Below the pieces are notes generated by a model. It had not been told where the DNA came from. It saw only the letters and a program-made list of their open reading frames with translations, and searched no databases. The position numbers and the translations under genes were made by a program. A stretch of 64,000 nt of DNA, from the NCBI GenBank assembly GCA_031761405.1, contig JASEVX010000013.1, forward strand, positions 35,162,260-35,226,259, given 5' to 3'. Of the stretch, positions 23,723 to 34,284 are shown in pieces (the first letter of the stretch is position 1; every line of letters starts with the position of its first letter). This DNA comes from Serripes groenlandicus. Taxonomy: Eukaryota; Mollusca; Bivalvia; Cardiida; Cardiidae.

Positions 23723-23964
23723 TTAGAACTGTTCACAAATGTAAGGCTTATGTTCGGTGCATGTCCTATCCGTCCAAAAGTAATTATATTTCTTATACAT
23801 TAGCACGCAGTGGTCTGTGTGTGCCGAATTCGGATGGCCGGGGCGCCAGAAATCGGTGGTCGTGGGCAAACCCACACCGCTTGAGGTCACCCATTGTGTT
23901 ATGTTATTGAAATCTGTGGCTCCGGCATTCGTCCCGTCTATCCAAAAACCCAACGCTGTGTAAT
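23723..23964 (-). CDS. C-type lectin domain, terminal exon
   Basis: On the minus strand an acceptor (GCGTTTCAG) precedes ATTACACAGCG, and the frame runs to TAA at 23,725-23,723. It encodes the C-terminal half of a C-type lectin domain: DYTALGFWIDGTNAG, then WVTSSGVGLPTTTDFWRP, GHPNSAHTDHC, YNYFWTDRTC and KPYICEQF. Conserved Cys and Trp positions of the fold are present. The carbohydrate-site tripeptide, often EPN or QPD, reads HPN, and the WND segment reads WTD, so calcium-dependent sugar binding of the usual kind is uncertain. The entry phase is 1 (G|AT). The N-terminal half of the domain was not found in the next 1 kb upstream, so this may be a partial or decaying gene. Such lectins are commonly secreted immune-recognition proteins in bivalves. 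Confidence 0.8.
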
Positions 23965-23995
23965 CTGAAACGCACGAAAGGAGACCGATAACGTT

Positions 23996-24145
23996 AACCC
24001 TTTCCCACATACAACAAGTCTGCAGCAAACTACTTTGAAAACATCTACTAAAGATATAGAAAATCTCTAGAAATGAAGGTACAACTACTGAGAAAAGGTC
24101 GTCTGCTGCAGATGCGTCAAAATGTGGCTATATGTAGGAAAGTGC
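23996..24145. mobile_element. Short inverted-repeat element, CTTTCCCACATACAAC family, intact
   Basis: Left AACCCTTTCCCACATACAAC and TCTGCAGCAAACTACTTTGA; right GTCGTCTGCTGCAGATGCGT and ATATGTAGGAAAGTG. About 150 bp, no coding sequence. It lies 30 bp upstream of the lectin exon, i.e. in its intron. Confidence 0.8.
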
Positions 24146-24274
24146 TAACTTAAGCCATTATCGGCCCTGTCTCAAAAGTTCGTAAAATCTTGACAAGACA
24201 AAACATTGTTGTATTTGTTTTTTTGCAAATCACACACATTTCTACAGGAACGTTTTTTTTTAAACACTACATAT

Positions 24275-24339
24275 CAGGTGTAAGTTTCACACGCATTTTG
24301 CCGCATCTGCTGCGGACGACATTTAAAACATTGAGACAA
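24275..24339. mobile_element. Fragment of the same inverted-repeat family
   Basis: TTTCACACGCATTTTGCCGC, ATCTGCTGCGGACGACATTT. No matching right end is clear, although GTTGTCTGCTGCATGATATC at 24,449 could be one. Confidence 0.45.
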
Positions 24340-24610
24340 AAGAAGAAAATCCTCATAATGTGCAATTTCTATCAAAACATTTTCATCTCTACTCGGTAAT
24401 AAAGTCTTCATTTTTAAGGATTCGTTATTTTTTCCGAGATATTTTAGTTGTCTGCTGCATGATATCAGAATATAAACTACATAGGCAAATAAATGGAACT
24501 CGTCTTCAATATCTGTTGTTTCACATAAAGTACACACTCTTTCACATCTTTCTTTCCTCTGTTGTCCATAATGCATTGTTTCAATAACAAATTTGTGAGA
24601 AAAAACACGA
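24340..24610 (-). pseudogene. LINE ORF2 C-terminal fragment
   Basis: Minus-strand translation gives RKERCERVCTLCETTDIEDE, FHLFAYVVYIL, then LKYLGKNNESLKMKTLLPS. This is the Cys-x2-Cys … EDEFH knuckle and following segment found near the C-terminus of molluscan LINE polymerases (compare 13,370-13,410). Only about 80 residues remain, with no upstream polymerase. It lies in the presumed intron between the lectin exons. Confidence 0.65.
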
Positions 24611-24671
24611 ATAGATGTTTTTTATTTCTTATTGAGAAAGACATCGAACATGAATAAGCCGTTCCACGAGA

Positions 24672-24902
24672 AAGCCAACATAATAGACTTTGCATAATGT
24701 ATTGACCCGGATCAGGCTGTGATGTCCACACAGGCTAATCCGGGCCGACACATTCCGTCTCAGGGGGATAGAGGTATAAACTAATAATTCCTGAAACAGA
24801 AAATTCACCGGAGACGAAAAGTGCCTATCCTGGTAAGCATGCACGGCATGCTTAGGCTGATCCTGGTCGAGCAGAGTCCACACTGTTGGTTTTCTCATAA
24901 TT
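24672..24902. mobile_element. Inverted-repeat element, GAGAAAACCAACAT family, complete
   Basis: Left ACGAGAAAGCCAACATAATA, ATTGACCCGGATCAGGCTG; right TTAGGCTGATCCTGGTCGA, CACTGTTGGTTTTCTCAT. The two ends are reverse complements over roughly 50 bp with mismatches. The interior has GGGCCGACACATTCCGTCTC and ATTCCTGAAACAG. No coding sequence, so a non-autonomous DNA transposon is likely. Confidence 0.8.
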
Positions 24903-24928
24903 CGGATCAAATATAAAGAATTTCATAC

Positions 24929-25062
24929 CTGAGCTGTTTAGGAGGAGAGAACATAAGAACTGCATTTTAGGCAAGGTTAGCACCTGTACCAATCGCGTGT
25001 TGCAAGTCTCATTGGCACAGCTACTCAACGCCCCAGGTTGGCTGACTGTTTGGTTGTTTATC
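24929..25062 (-). CDS. Candidate upstream exon of the lectin gene (Cys-containing, PAN-like?)
   Basis: On the minus strand an acceptor ATTTCAG lies before 25,062 and a donor CAG|GTATGA after 24,929. The frame reads INNQTVSQPGALSSCANETC, then LTLPKMQFLCSLLLNSS, ending in phase 1. This is exactly the phase needed by the lectin exon at 23,964 (…S|D). The CxxxC … C-Leu-rich spacing is reminiscent of PAN/apple domains, but too little remains to be sure. The first half of the lectin domain would be missing if the two exons are joined directly. It may be a relic. Confidence 0.35.
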
Positions 25063-25087
25063 CTGAAATGTATGGGGCTCATGTTTA

Positions 25088-25279
25088 AACCTTTCCCACA
25101 TACAACAATTATACAGGAGACGACTCTGAACACATCCTGGCAACAATGTGAACTATTTCCATAAATGAGAGTCCAATTATCAAATTAAAAACATTGTAAG
25201 CGATTTCTCCTTTCGTCACAAAGTTTTCAAAATTCGTCTGCAGTAGAGGCTTCAAAACGTGTATATATGTGGGAAAGGA
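25088..25279. mobile_element. Short inverted-repeat element, CTTTCCCACATACAAC family, perfect 13-bp ends
   Basis: Left CCTTTCCCACATA and right TATGTGGGAAAGG are perfect reverse complements. Inside these are GGAGACGACTCTGAACACAT on the left and AATTCGTCTGCAGTAGAGGC on the right. 192 bp, no coding sequence. This is the best reference copy in the window. Confidence 0.85.
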
Positions 25280-25424
25280 TCAATATATATATAATTTGCA
25301 TAGGTATGGGAAGCTCATGCTCATCCTCTCTAAAACATAAGGAATATCAATTAAGAAACAATATACAAATGTCGGTGTTTACAATGACGAAATAGCACAA
25401 TTACCACATTAATTATACTTTATG

Positions 25425-25545
25425 AATGGCGTGTGAAACACGTCCAACTACCGCATTTTGAATGACATAGTATCTTTGTTCAATTATGTCACACCATATT
25501 TCAGTGACGTATCACACCGTAGTTGGTAACGTATTTGAAACATGG
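25425..25545. repeat. Dispersed repeat, also at 63,370
   Basis: GGCGTGTGAAACACG … CATTTTGAATGACATAG … ATTTCAGTGACGTATCA … TTGGTAACGT parallels 63,370-63,470 (GGCGTGTGAACCACATTTTG, ATTTCAGTGACATACC, TTGGTACCGT). Confidence 0.6.
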
Positions 25546-26059
25546 AATTGTATGCGTCTATTTGCACTGAAAATGTGCATGTATATAACAAACTACAATA
25601 TACTTTGTTATGAGTAAACCTTTGTTAAAATATCGATATGATAAAAGGTTTTAGAAATTTAAAGGATGTTTAATGAAAATACAATTTCTAAGGTTATTCC
25701 TTATAAGAAGTCATCTGAAAGAGAAACGACACTGTTATAAATGGGAATAACACTTTTCTTTTATTTCTGTGTTTATATTTCATCCTATGAAATTTACAAT
25801 TGTGCATATGAACCTTTGCTAATTTATTCAATAGCTAATATCATATATACACTCTACAATGTATGTATCTGTATGAAGGTTGTCAACCGGTGTTTATAAA
25901 GTTATACATTTTTATGTGGAAAAAAAGGCCCAAACCAACAATATAGACAATCACGCACATGGCCTCGTCGAGTACGGGTACGTCATCAAGGGATACTGAA
26001 GAGGTCGTGATATAATATAAATATTATTGAAACTATATACAAACAAAATGTTAAGTGTC
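25546..26059. other. Intergenic, nothing recognised
   Basis: AT-rich, no supported feature. Confidence 0.45.
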
Positions 26060-26225
26060 TTTGTTTGAATGGTATTTTATGCCGCATCCGACGTTTCCTG
26101 GTATATTACCAGGACTACCGTTATTATTCACCCTGAAACTGATGCATTTTTAGTATGATCCGCCAGGGAATCGAGCCCTTGTATCCCGTTCCTAAGCGGC
26201 AATTATCCACTTCACCACAAATGCG
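26060..26225 (-). mobile_element. SINE relic (reverse orientation)
   Basis: Reverse of the common SINE: tail side TATGCCGCATCCGACGTTTC, head side GGGAATCGAGCCCTTGTATC (reverse B box). Confidence 0.45.
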
Positions 26226-26357
26226 ATACCATTGAATCGTTAGCTCCTTCTCGAAAATGCAAACAATTTGCAATTTAAATCATACGCAAAACTACTTTTC
26301 GTAAAGAAAGAAATAAAAAAAATCGTCCTGTCTATACAAGAAATACACGACTTGATT

Positions 26358-26548
26358 TTTTTTAAATAGGGTTTTGCGGCGTTTTAAATATTATTTCAGT
26401 TATATCACGGCGATAGTTCTCTTAATCATGATCCCTGGGTTAACAAACCAATACTAGGCTGTGGCTGGGGATGGAATACGGGACGCTCGTTTTCAAATCC
26501 ACGACGCTAACCACTTGGCAATGGCGGATTCCTACTTGACGGTAAGGT
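26358..26548 (-). mobile_element. SINE relic with tRNA-Ser-like head
   Basis: Read on the minus strand: CCAAGTGGTTAGCGTCGTGG (A box side), then a decayed B box, CCTAGTATTGGTTTG, and tail AACGCCGCAAAAC. Its closest relative in the window is the intact copy at 59,088. Confidence 0.65.
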
Positions 26549-27734
26549 ACCAGTGGACACCTATTCGAATTTGGCCCCTGTCGATAATTCATATATTTGG
26601 AGTGTTTGAAAATGAATTGATTTCTTAAATATAACACAATATTTGCATTGATTTCTTTATTGAATCCTATCAATTGATGCATACACAATGTGGAGAAAAT
26701 ACGAAAATGTGTGTATATGCTAGCTCATATCATGTTGAAGAGCTTTTCAAGGGGAGGTCAATCTCAATATTCATTTGAGAAGCTTTTTAAAAGAATACTG
26801 ATGACATGGTGTGCTTCAAATTTGTTTCCAGGAAGAAAGGACATGATCGGAAAATCTGCCGAAATAGTGTCATTTTAGCCCGCATTTTGGGTAGGTTGGA
26901 TAGAATAAATACGGTTTTATCTTATTTTTTCTGTTCTGTTGAATTGCCGAAAAGTTACATGATTTTGAAATATTGTTATAATGTCATATATTGAGATATA
27001 GTTTTGAATATGATGGATGTTGTTTTTGAGAATGTCTCAAATAACATTTATTGGTGCGGACAAGCTAAAATGTTGCACATTTATGGGTCGCCTGCCACCT
27101 AAGAAACCCGTACTACACTGCAATTTACCGTACCAAATATGATAATGTGACGTCATTGAAACTGTCACTACCGACGCCGGTTGCTTGTCTAGGGGTTGTG
27201 AATTCGAACCCCAGCTCGGCAAACATTGTTACTATACTGTACATGACGGTACCGCGAAATGTATACATATTTCTCGAGCGCTGTGGACCGAGTGATATAT
27301 GTTCCAAGTCCACCGTAAATTATACATTTTGTTTACAATATTCGTGTAAATGATTAAAAATGGCGCTTGATTTAAACATATTTGTTTAGATAAAGCAAAA
27401 TATAAGTTAGTGTAGGCAAAGTTGATATGGATAAACGTTGAACATTTGGAACATTATCTTATTTAATTTTGGAGCTTTATCTCACCTGTATTTGAACACT
27501 GTTCTGTCAGATAAGGTGACGGTCCTATATTCGACGTCAGCATTGGTACACACCCCTGAAATCAGTCGCACTTTAGCAATAAATATACTGAATCGTGATT
27601 TCGGGTAGGTTTTACAATGTTCACACAAGGAGAACTATTGCAGCTACCATCTAGGCAATCAACTTATACAGATATTCAGTCCATTTTAGATTTAATTTTA
27701 TTTTATCGACGATGTAATTGACTGGTTGATTGAT
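26549..27734. other. Intergenic with one weak SINE-like head
   Basis: GGGGTTGTGAATTCGAACCC at 27,193 is B-box-like (plus strand) and CGTCATTGAAACTGTCACTA lies before it; a similar head occurs at 44,950. The rest shows no feature. Confidence 0.35.
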
Positions 27735-27890
27735 AAGGTTGTGTTTAACGCCGCTTTTAGCAATTTTTCAATTATATCACGGCGTTTCCTGTGTTATAAA
27801 GTTACCTGTACTACTAGTCCATTTGCCCTGACACTAGTCAGTCAGTCGTAATTCTAACCCCGCAACCATGAGCGCCAAATAGGGTAGTCT
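27735..27890 (-). mobile_element. SINE relic, tail half
   Basis: GTTTAACGCCGCTTTTAGCA, TATCACGGCGTTTCCTG, ACTAGTCCATTTGCCCTGAC, CCGCAACCATGAGCGCCAAA, the conserved tail seen also at 50,485 and 61,200. Confidence 0.7.
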
Positions 27891-28654
27891 AAATAATTTA
27901 GACTTTCGGTTTCGCGATTTATCATCTGTAATTTTTTGGTCAACCGAAGTCTAAACATTCTGTTCAAAAATCCCATAGCATTATCAGACGGACTCGATCA
28001 ACGTTATTATGCCGTTTACATCCTTGACAGTTATTGCAACTATAAAATAACCTATTTATGTAACTATTTTTATATTTATTTGAGCCTGAATAGTATGCTG
28101 CTTACCTCTTTACATCTTTATTCAATCAAAATTCAATTCACAACGACGAAAAATTTAAAATCATCAACAAATTTGTTTCCTGTTAAATAAGCTAGACGAA
28201 ATCGGTAACACAAATTTAAACGAAATATCGTCCAAACTTGTTTGAATAAGATATATAACTATTTCGTTAAATATCTTTTTTGTTAAGAATCCATTTCGTT
28301 TAATATCTATTTCGGTTAAGTAAATTCGACGAAATGTGATTAATGAAGGCGAAGCCTCTAAGAGATGGATTTAAAAGGGATTTAAACACATACAAGCGTG
28401 AGTAAGACCCATTATGTTTACTTTGTACGATATATTAATGGTTAACTGTTGTCCCGTATGTGTATTTTGGTGTGACAAACATTGCGTACGCCAGATTCAA
28501 TCCTTGAAGCGTCGCCAAAATGTTCGACCAGATTCATGGTCGGAAATTAGCGATGGGAATTTAGCACGTTTTGGAAAGACGTCGGTTATGCCGGATAATA
28601 ACAAAATGAAAAAATGAGCATTGCCGATGTCTTTTGTTGAAGTACTACAAGAAG
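27891..28654. other. Intergenic with three short CGAAAT-rich repeats
   Basis: Around 28,195-28,335 the motif (C/T)GAAAT(A/C) with TTTCGTT…ATATC recurs about six times (e.g. ATTTCGTTAAATATCTTTTT, ATTTCGTTTAATATCTATTT), a degenerate short tandem repeat. No gene was seen. Confidence 0.4.
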
Positions 28655-28765
28655 GGCAGCCATTACTACTATGTTTAAAGTCATTGGTATCACCCGGTCG
28701 GGGATCGAACCTGCTACCTCCCGCACTCGAAAGCCGTTAACGAATAAGCTTACTGAGTACGTCTT
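28655..28765 (-). mobile_element. SINE relic, head half
   Basis: GGGCAGCCATTACTACTATG, GGTCGGGGATCGAACCTGCT (reverse B box), ACTCGAAAGCCGTTAACGAA (anticodon and A-box side). Confidence 0.6.
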
Positions 28766-29154
28766 CCAGGTAGCATATTACAAAAAAGTACGTGATTTGT
28801 CATAAATGTAACGTGAAGACTGTATACATAGTTAGTTCAAGCTTATTCATTCGACCTACACATTGACATTACAGTGCATGCGCATCTTCCACCCAGTGAC
28901 TTACAGTATATGTGGAAAAGCAGCCAGTTGCTTAGAAAGATATGTGATGAGAACCAAGCCCGATCGTGTGCAAAATGTCGGGAAATATCATCACGGAGTG
29001 ATTTCTTTCTTGCATGAGCTCATATTGTTCTGGATAATTTTAAAAATACCAATTGCTCTGATTGAGGTTTAGAGTTTAAGCTTCTGTAGGCCTTTCTGCT
29101 AGTCTACAAGTTAGCATGTACAAGGTGACAGGTGTAAATACATTCAAGAAACAA

Positions 29155-29365
29155 GAGTTATATACAAGGGAGTCCGGGTGCGATACCCTAGCTCTTTCCG
29201 AAAAACACTCTTGGTTCTTTAAGATGCTCAGTGTATAGCACCGATACACGCGATGCACGTTTTCCTGTAAAGGACCAGTACTTGACCTCTAGTCGAGTGG
29301 GAAACACTTAAAAGCACTTGGACTGGGATTTGTACCCCAGTCCAATAGACCATCGGGCCACTGAA
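29155..29365 (-). mobile_element. SINE relic, second family (GGAAAGAGCTAGGGTATC body)
   Basis: Reverse strand head: TGGCCCGATGGTCTATTGGA, CTGGGGTACAAATCCCAG. The body TGTATAGCACCGATACACG, CTAGCTCTTTCCGAAAAA and AAGGGAGTCCGGGTGCGATA is shared, in opposite orientation, with 33,585-33,902. Confidence 0.7.
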
Positions 29366-29680
29366 TACTGTTTGAATATAACTTACGATGGTAATAGTGA
29401 GCCCCAAGAGTATAAACAGCTTCAGGTGTTGACGATAGAACGGAATCATACAGTTTATATTTTTGTTGACTCTTTACGTAAAAGAATGACATGCATCCAT
29501 CTTCGCCCGCACATATGATGACGCATTCGATCGGGCTTCTAGCGGCTGCTATCCTTTGTTTCCACTGGCTAGGATTAAGTTTTCCCAGGATCCGTCTCGT
29601 TCAAACTGATTTTCTGTTACAGTGAAACAGTTCACCGCTTCTAGGAAATTAATAAAAAAAATCTGTAAATACTTTTTTGT

Positions 29681-29742
29681 ATCGTCCGACACCCACGGTA
29701 TGAAGCTTCGTGAAGGAGTTAACAAACTTGGGTGTCCGACGA
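29681..29742. repeat. 14-bp inverted repeat, 34-nt loop
   Basis: TCGTCCGACACCCA and TGGGTGTCCGACGA are reverse complements with one mismatch, enclosing AT-rich sequence with CTTCGTGAAG. It could form a hairpin or be the termini of a very short element. Confidence 0.6.
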
Positions 29743-30179
29743 TTGCGTTTCAGCGGCCTATTTAGATATAAAAGTGGGTTATATTCCAATCAACTCACTG
29801 TTTCAAACAGGGAATTAATCAATTAGTATTGTACAGTGTTTACTCTGTCTTAAGCTCTTCTCTTTGCATATAACAGTGATATTTATATAAGTTTATATTC
29901 TTAAGAATATCGCTCACTACATATTATTAAATTTTGTTATGTAGATATGCTTATAAAATATGTTAATTGTAACACAAAAAGCTGTGAAGATTACGTATAA
30001 TAAAAGTATGTTCTGTTCTGATAAAAAACAATCGAGAACTAAAAGAGATAAAGTGTGTTCATTATATCACACAAACTAATGTAGTATCTACCCAATTTAA
30101 TATGTACAATAGTTAAATACATTATATTGACCGTTCGGCCGGTTGACTTATATTGCATTTATAGCCTTATTACATTGTA
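29743..30179. other. Intergenic, with a LINE-like 3' terminus near 29,990
   Basis: TAATAAAAGTATGTTCTGTT resembles the 3' end at 20,390. Otherwise nothing. Confidence 0.35.
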
Positions 30180-30290
30180 TACGTAATAATAATAAAAATG
30201 ATATCAATAAAAATGAAAATAATTAAATTAATATTAATAATAACAACAAGAACAATAATAATGATGATAATAATAATAATAATATATTCA
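30180..30290. repeat. AAT/ATA microsatellite
   Basis: Runs of TAATAATAATAAT and GATGATAATAATAATAATA with interspersed CAA units. Confidence 0.85.
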
Positions 30291-30509
30291 TAACAATGTT
30301 CATTACGACTTTATTTTAAGAGATTACACATTTTGTGCAAAAGTGCTTTGTATTTTCAGAAAGAAGATCAAGATCTCTATATTCGTTTATACCAACAATT
30401 AGCTATTTTCATTCATGGCAGATCCGGAAACGTAAATAGGTATATACGTCTATGTTAAATTTCGACCGCAATAAATCACACTCTTTAGAGGAATAACACG
30501 ACGGCGTGA

Positions 30510-30632
30510 AACCGTATATTGTAGTTTATTTTTTATTCAATAGAATACCGCATATATATAATTGTAGTTTATTTTAATTTAATTTTATACCACATATATA
30601 TAATTGATATTTCTTTTTATTTCAATTGAATG
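30510..30632. repeat. Three-copy ~46-bp AT-rich tandem repeat
   Basis: ATTGTAGTTTATTTTTTATT…ATACCGCATATATATA recurs as ATTGTAGTTTATTTTAATTT…ATACCACATATATATA and a third partial copy. Confidence 0.7.
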
Positions 30633-31775
30633 TGGATATAATTTAGAAAATACTTTACCAAAATAAACTCCGAAGAAAGAAACAAATGCAAAAACCAAAT
30701 TGCTATCCATTTTCAAAATGAATTTTAGGCTAAAGACACACACAAGGTTTGTTTTCTATACGAATACGCAGCCGTTGTATTAGCTAGATACGTGTTGTAT
30801 ACGATTATAATAAATGGTTGATTCACTTCTTCCTTTACCTTCACCGGGTGACTTTGAAAATTTTCATCTGACGATTGTTGATAATATTGTTGGAAAAGGA
30901 TCAATAGCTTATTTTAAACATTTCTTTTCGATTTTGATTTTTTCAGTCTGCATTATATCTATAGTTTTACAATAACTGTGCCTTAGTTTTATTCATTAGT
31001 ATTTGCACTGTTTATTTTTGCTTGAGTATTTGGGATGTTTTTCATTCACCAGGCACCAAATGTAAACTAAATTAAGAAGTCAAGCGTGAAATTGAATTGC
31101 AGTGATATTCGTAAATGTTTGATGCCGATATAGTTATCTGTTCGAGATATGGAATGACACGAATGGGACTTACAGTCCCCTAGGAGTAGAGAGAAGATGA
31201 GGCGTATATAAACTCACGTAGGGAAATATCCAAGACTTAGCTGAAAGTTGTGGAGACAGAGGCTAAAAACATGGGTCTCCCCAGTAGAGGATTACCATCA
31301 CAGCCGGTGTGGAGGAATCTATGAGCTGTTGGCATCGAGGGAAGAATCCGTACGATTGCAGTTCACGATCTTGTTAATGCTGCAGAGAGAGACCGCCTCC
31401 AATTTGCTCTGACTACGACTCAGTGATTCAACTTGGCAGCCACAGTAGACGAGATAATGACTGATCAACACTATCTGTTCCGCCATCTAGCGGGTCTCCC
31501 GAGATAAGGGTCCAAAAATCAAACAGGAACTCGGCTGATGACGTCTGCGTAAAGCAGTGCGACTGTATTCTCACAACGCTGTATTTACAAAACTTAACCG
31601 AGCCAAGACATAAGGTACTTTTAATATTGTACAATGGACTTGCGAAAACTCGAGCGTCATTTGAATATTCAAATGTAGAATGTAACTCGAACAATTTCCT
31701 GTAACAGTTCAGTATTTTAAACACAGCGAAGCAGCAGTTCATATTTCTCATACGAGCAATCAGAACTGCCTCTAT
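30633..31775. other. Intergenic, nothing firmly recognised
   Basis: The 107-codon antisense frame at 31,428-31,751 has no recognised motif. 31,220-31,450 is less AT-rich and could be an old element fragment, but no frame is convincing. Confidence 0.35.
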
Positions 31776-32110
31776 GCTGTTTCAACATTAATTAATCACT
31801 GACTGGCTTTTCATATCAAACGCTGCGCCGGATTCACAAACAAGTCACAAGGGAAAAGGTCAATTAATAAAACATTTTATTGTAGAGATATTTGTAATTA
31901 CTGTCTCGTTGCTGTTTTAATACTAATTTATTACTGGTTTGTTTTTCATGATAAACGCTGCACCGGATTCACAAACAAGTCACATGGGAAAAGTTCAATT
32001 AATATAATATTTTATTGTAGAGGTATTTTGTTGAACTGTACTGTTTTAATATTAATTCATCACTGACTAGCGTTTCATAATAAATAATACTTGATTGTAC
32101 AGTGTGAGTA
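31776..32110. repeat. Degenerate ~123-bp tandem repeat
   Basis: GCTGCGCCGGATTCACAAAC, AAGTCACAAGGGAAAAGGTC and ACATTTTATTGTAGAG recur about 123 bp later (GCTGCACCGGATTCACAAAC, AAGTCACATGGGAAAAGTTC), then decay in a third copy. A distant fourth tail lies at 32,275-32,325. Confidence 0.75.
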
Positions 32111-32162
32111 AATTGTTTATGTACTAACATAACTGAACCGTTTCAATATATTATTTGTTTTT

Positions 32163-32235
32163 TATTGTACAGTAGACTCTCGATAACTCGAACATGTGAA
32201 CATTCAAATATATCATTTAATTCGAACCTTTTCCT
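32163..32235. mobile_element. pogo/Tigger-like transposon terminus
   Basis: TACAGTAGACTCTCGATAAC, TCGAACATGTGAACATTC. CAGT followed by CTCGATAACTCGAA is the usual appearance of pogo/Tigger ends. Only this end is seen; a related internal stretch is at 31,645-31,700. Confidence 0.45.
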
Positions 32236-32449
32236 AAAACTGAGTAGCAGCAGTTGTGCTGTTTAAATGTTATTGTTATCACTAGCTCACTTTTCATAAT
32301 AAACATTTAGGTATTTATTGTAAAGGCATTAAGACACTGACAACATATAAATGTACTAAGCATAATACCATCGATAATCCGAAGTAATTTATCGGTTCCT
32401 TTCAACTTCGAGTTAGGACTTTAAAAAGAAATGGTAGTAACGGTTTTCC

Positions 32450-32605
32450 CACTATGGCGCTCAGGGTTGCGGAATTAACATAACGACTGACTCGCTAGTG
32501 CCAAGATGAGTGGACCAGTAGTACTGGTAACTTACCCCACAGGAAACATCGGGATAAAACTGAAACACTGTTGAAAGTGGCGTTAAACACCATCTCGTGT
32601 TCTTT
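32450..32605 (+). mobile_element. SINE relic, tail half
   Basis: GGCGCTCAGGGTTGCGGAAT, ACGACTGACTCGCTAGTGCC, GGTAACTTACCCCACAGGAA and TGTTGAAAGTGGCGTTAAAC, the common tail. Confidence 0.75.
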
Positions 32606-32815
32606 TTATCCCTGTGCCGGATGTACATACAAGGGGTAAGACTAGGTCCTAATTACAAGACCAGCATCGAACACGTACATTTTGAATTGAGAGGGATGTC
32701 TTGGTGTTTGTATATAGTATATATATTGCGAGTGCAAGTATAGTCCAATCTGTGTTTAATGACTATTATTGAGTAAGAACAAATCTTTAAAGACGAAACA
32801 TATTAAGCATTGTTT

Positions 32816-33125
32816 CGGTATTCATATGAATATTTACATGTGTTATTGTTACTGTCATGCAGTTTTAATACATGTATAGTTAATGTTGTTTAATTGTTTT
32901 CGTCCAAAATCATGTTGGTAACTAACATTAAAGACAACATCAACGGAATGATGTTATGAAGTAAAAACACATCTTGATAGAAGCAACATGCATTATTTCA
33001 GCATCCGTAGTATTATGCATTTTTACATATATTGTTTTAACTTTCATGAAGTTGTAATACATGTATATTACATGTTGTTTCATTTTTCGGTCGTCTAAAA
33101 TTATGTAAGTTCGTCCACAATCATG
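32816..33125. repeat. Two-copy ~190-bp tandem duplication
   Basis: TACATGTGTTATTGTTACTG, CATGCAGTTTTAATACATGT, TGTTGTTTAATTGTTTTCGT are matched about 190 bp on by TACATATATTGTTTTAACTT, CATGAAGTTGTAATACATGT, TGTTGTTTCATTTTTCGGTC. Confidence 0.65.
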
Positions 33126-33584
33126 TAGGTAAGTAAGTTAGTAAGAAAGTAAAATAAAAATAGGAAATTGTTTATATATAAAGATATCCATATTTTGTTA
33201 CTATATCGATTCCCAGTTCTTTTCTAACGTTTCATTGCGCGATGCGATCACGCACCGTGCTATATGTGGTTACTTTTTATGTTCATGATACATGTAGTTC
33301 ACAATGGAAGGAGAAGTTATTATTACGATAAACTAAATGAAGAGACTTAATTATAGTTCATTTAAAATGATTTAAATATTTCCAATATCTTAAGTATTTG
33401 TTTAGTCAATTCTCGTAATTTCGATGATATTAAAAACACCTACTGGTCCTTAATATTATCTAATTTACTGGTTATGCCATTCGGAACATCTCGGCAAGCT
33501 ACATCTTAGATGAAGCTTTACGAAATTGGCTGAGGTATGCCGCACGCGCTTTATACAAAATGTATATAACTAGAACTTGAGAGT
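33126..33584. other. Intergenic, nothing recognised
   Basis: AT-rich, no supported feature. Confidence 0.4.
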
Positions 33585-33902
33585 GGCGGGATAGTCAAGT
33601 GGTTAATACACGGGACTGTTTATCCAGAGGTCTGGGTTCAAATCCCGATCTGCGTTCTGAAAATGTTAAGCGTACTTTTAAGCGTCTGCCATTCAACTAG
33701 AAGTCAAGTACTGGTCCTTTCCAGGTAAAATTACATCACGTGTATCGGTGCTATACACCGGGTGCGTAAAAGAACCGTGAGATCTTTTCGGAAAGAGCTA
33801 GGGTATCGAATTCGGACTCCCTTGTATCTAACTTTGTCGGCTCACCAAAACGTTAATTCTGCACGGCGAGGGTAAATAAACACAAACAAACAAACAAACA
33901 AA
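33585..33902 (+). mobile_element. Near-complete SINE, second family, (CAAA)n tail
   Basis: Head GGGATAGTCAAGTGGTTAAT (A box) and GGTCTGGGTTCAAATCCCGA (B box). The body GTGTATCGGTGCTATACACC, GGAAAGAGCTAGGGTATCGA is shared with 29,155-29,365. The 3' end is AAACAAACAAACAAACAAA. The acceptor stem does not pair, so it is not a functional tRNA gene. Confidence 0.8.
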
Positions 33903-33916
33903 AGGACCAATACATT

Positions 33917-34200
33917 ACTTCGAGTTATCGCCGTGTTCAATAAATCATTGGATTTATGCTATTTCACTCAGTTTCGTAATTCATTCATACGAGGCATAAT
34001 TGTTTATTATGTAAAGCAAGCCAGTGATAAAATCATATCAAGAAAACAGCGCAGTGGCAGTTGTACCTACAGGGAAATCATAACTGCACACCTGCCCTGT
34101 TTTCAAACGACAGACCCGTTCCATAAAGTGGTTATTTTTCAACAAAATAATCAACATTTTCGATGTTCGAGTTGTCGCAAGTCCACTTTTGTATGCATGA
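33917..34200. repeat. Third, partial copy of the 23,035/63,648 repeat
   Basis: TTACTTCGAGTTATCGCCGT, AAGCAAGCCAGTGATAAAAT, ATATCAAGAA on the left and TTTCGATGTTCGAGTTGTCG on the right. The nested element present in the other copies is absent. Confidence 0.6.
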
Positions 34201-34284
34201 TTTAAACAGCTGACAACATTTAGTGGAGAGATTTACAGACCAATTATTGGGTGATCTATGCACAAAAGACAATGCTTACTTTTG

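Noticed and set aside
24852..25133. The whole 93-codon antisense frame as one protein
   Set aside because: Only the part between acceptor 25,062 and donor 24,929 has exon borders; the ends are intron and transposon sequence.
31428..31751. 107-codon antisense frame
   Set aside because: No recognised motif and no splice or polyadenylation support; part overlaps a transposon-like end. Left as unexplained.
33585..33660. Functional tRNA genes at the A/B-box sequences (also 34,290, 50,720, 59,250, 61,390)
   Set aside because: Acceptor stems do not pair, and each is followed by a shared SINE body or tail; they are SINE heads.
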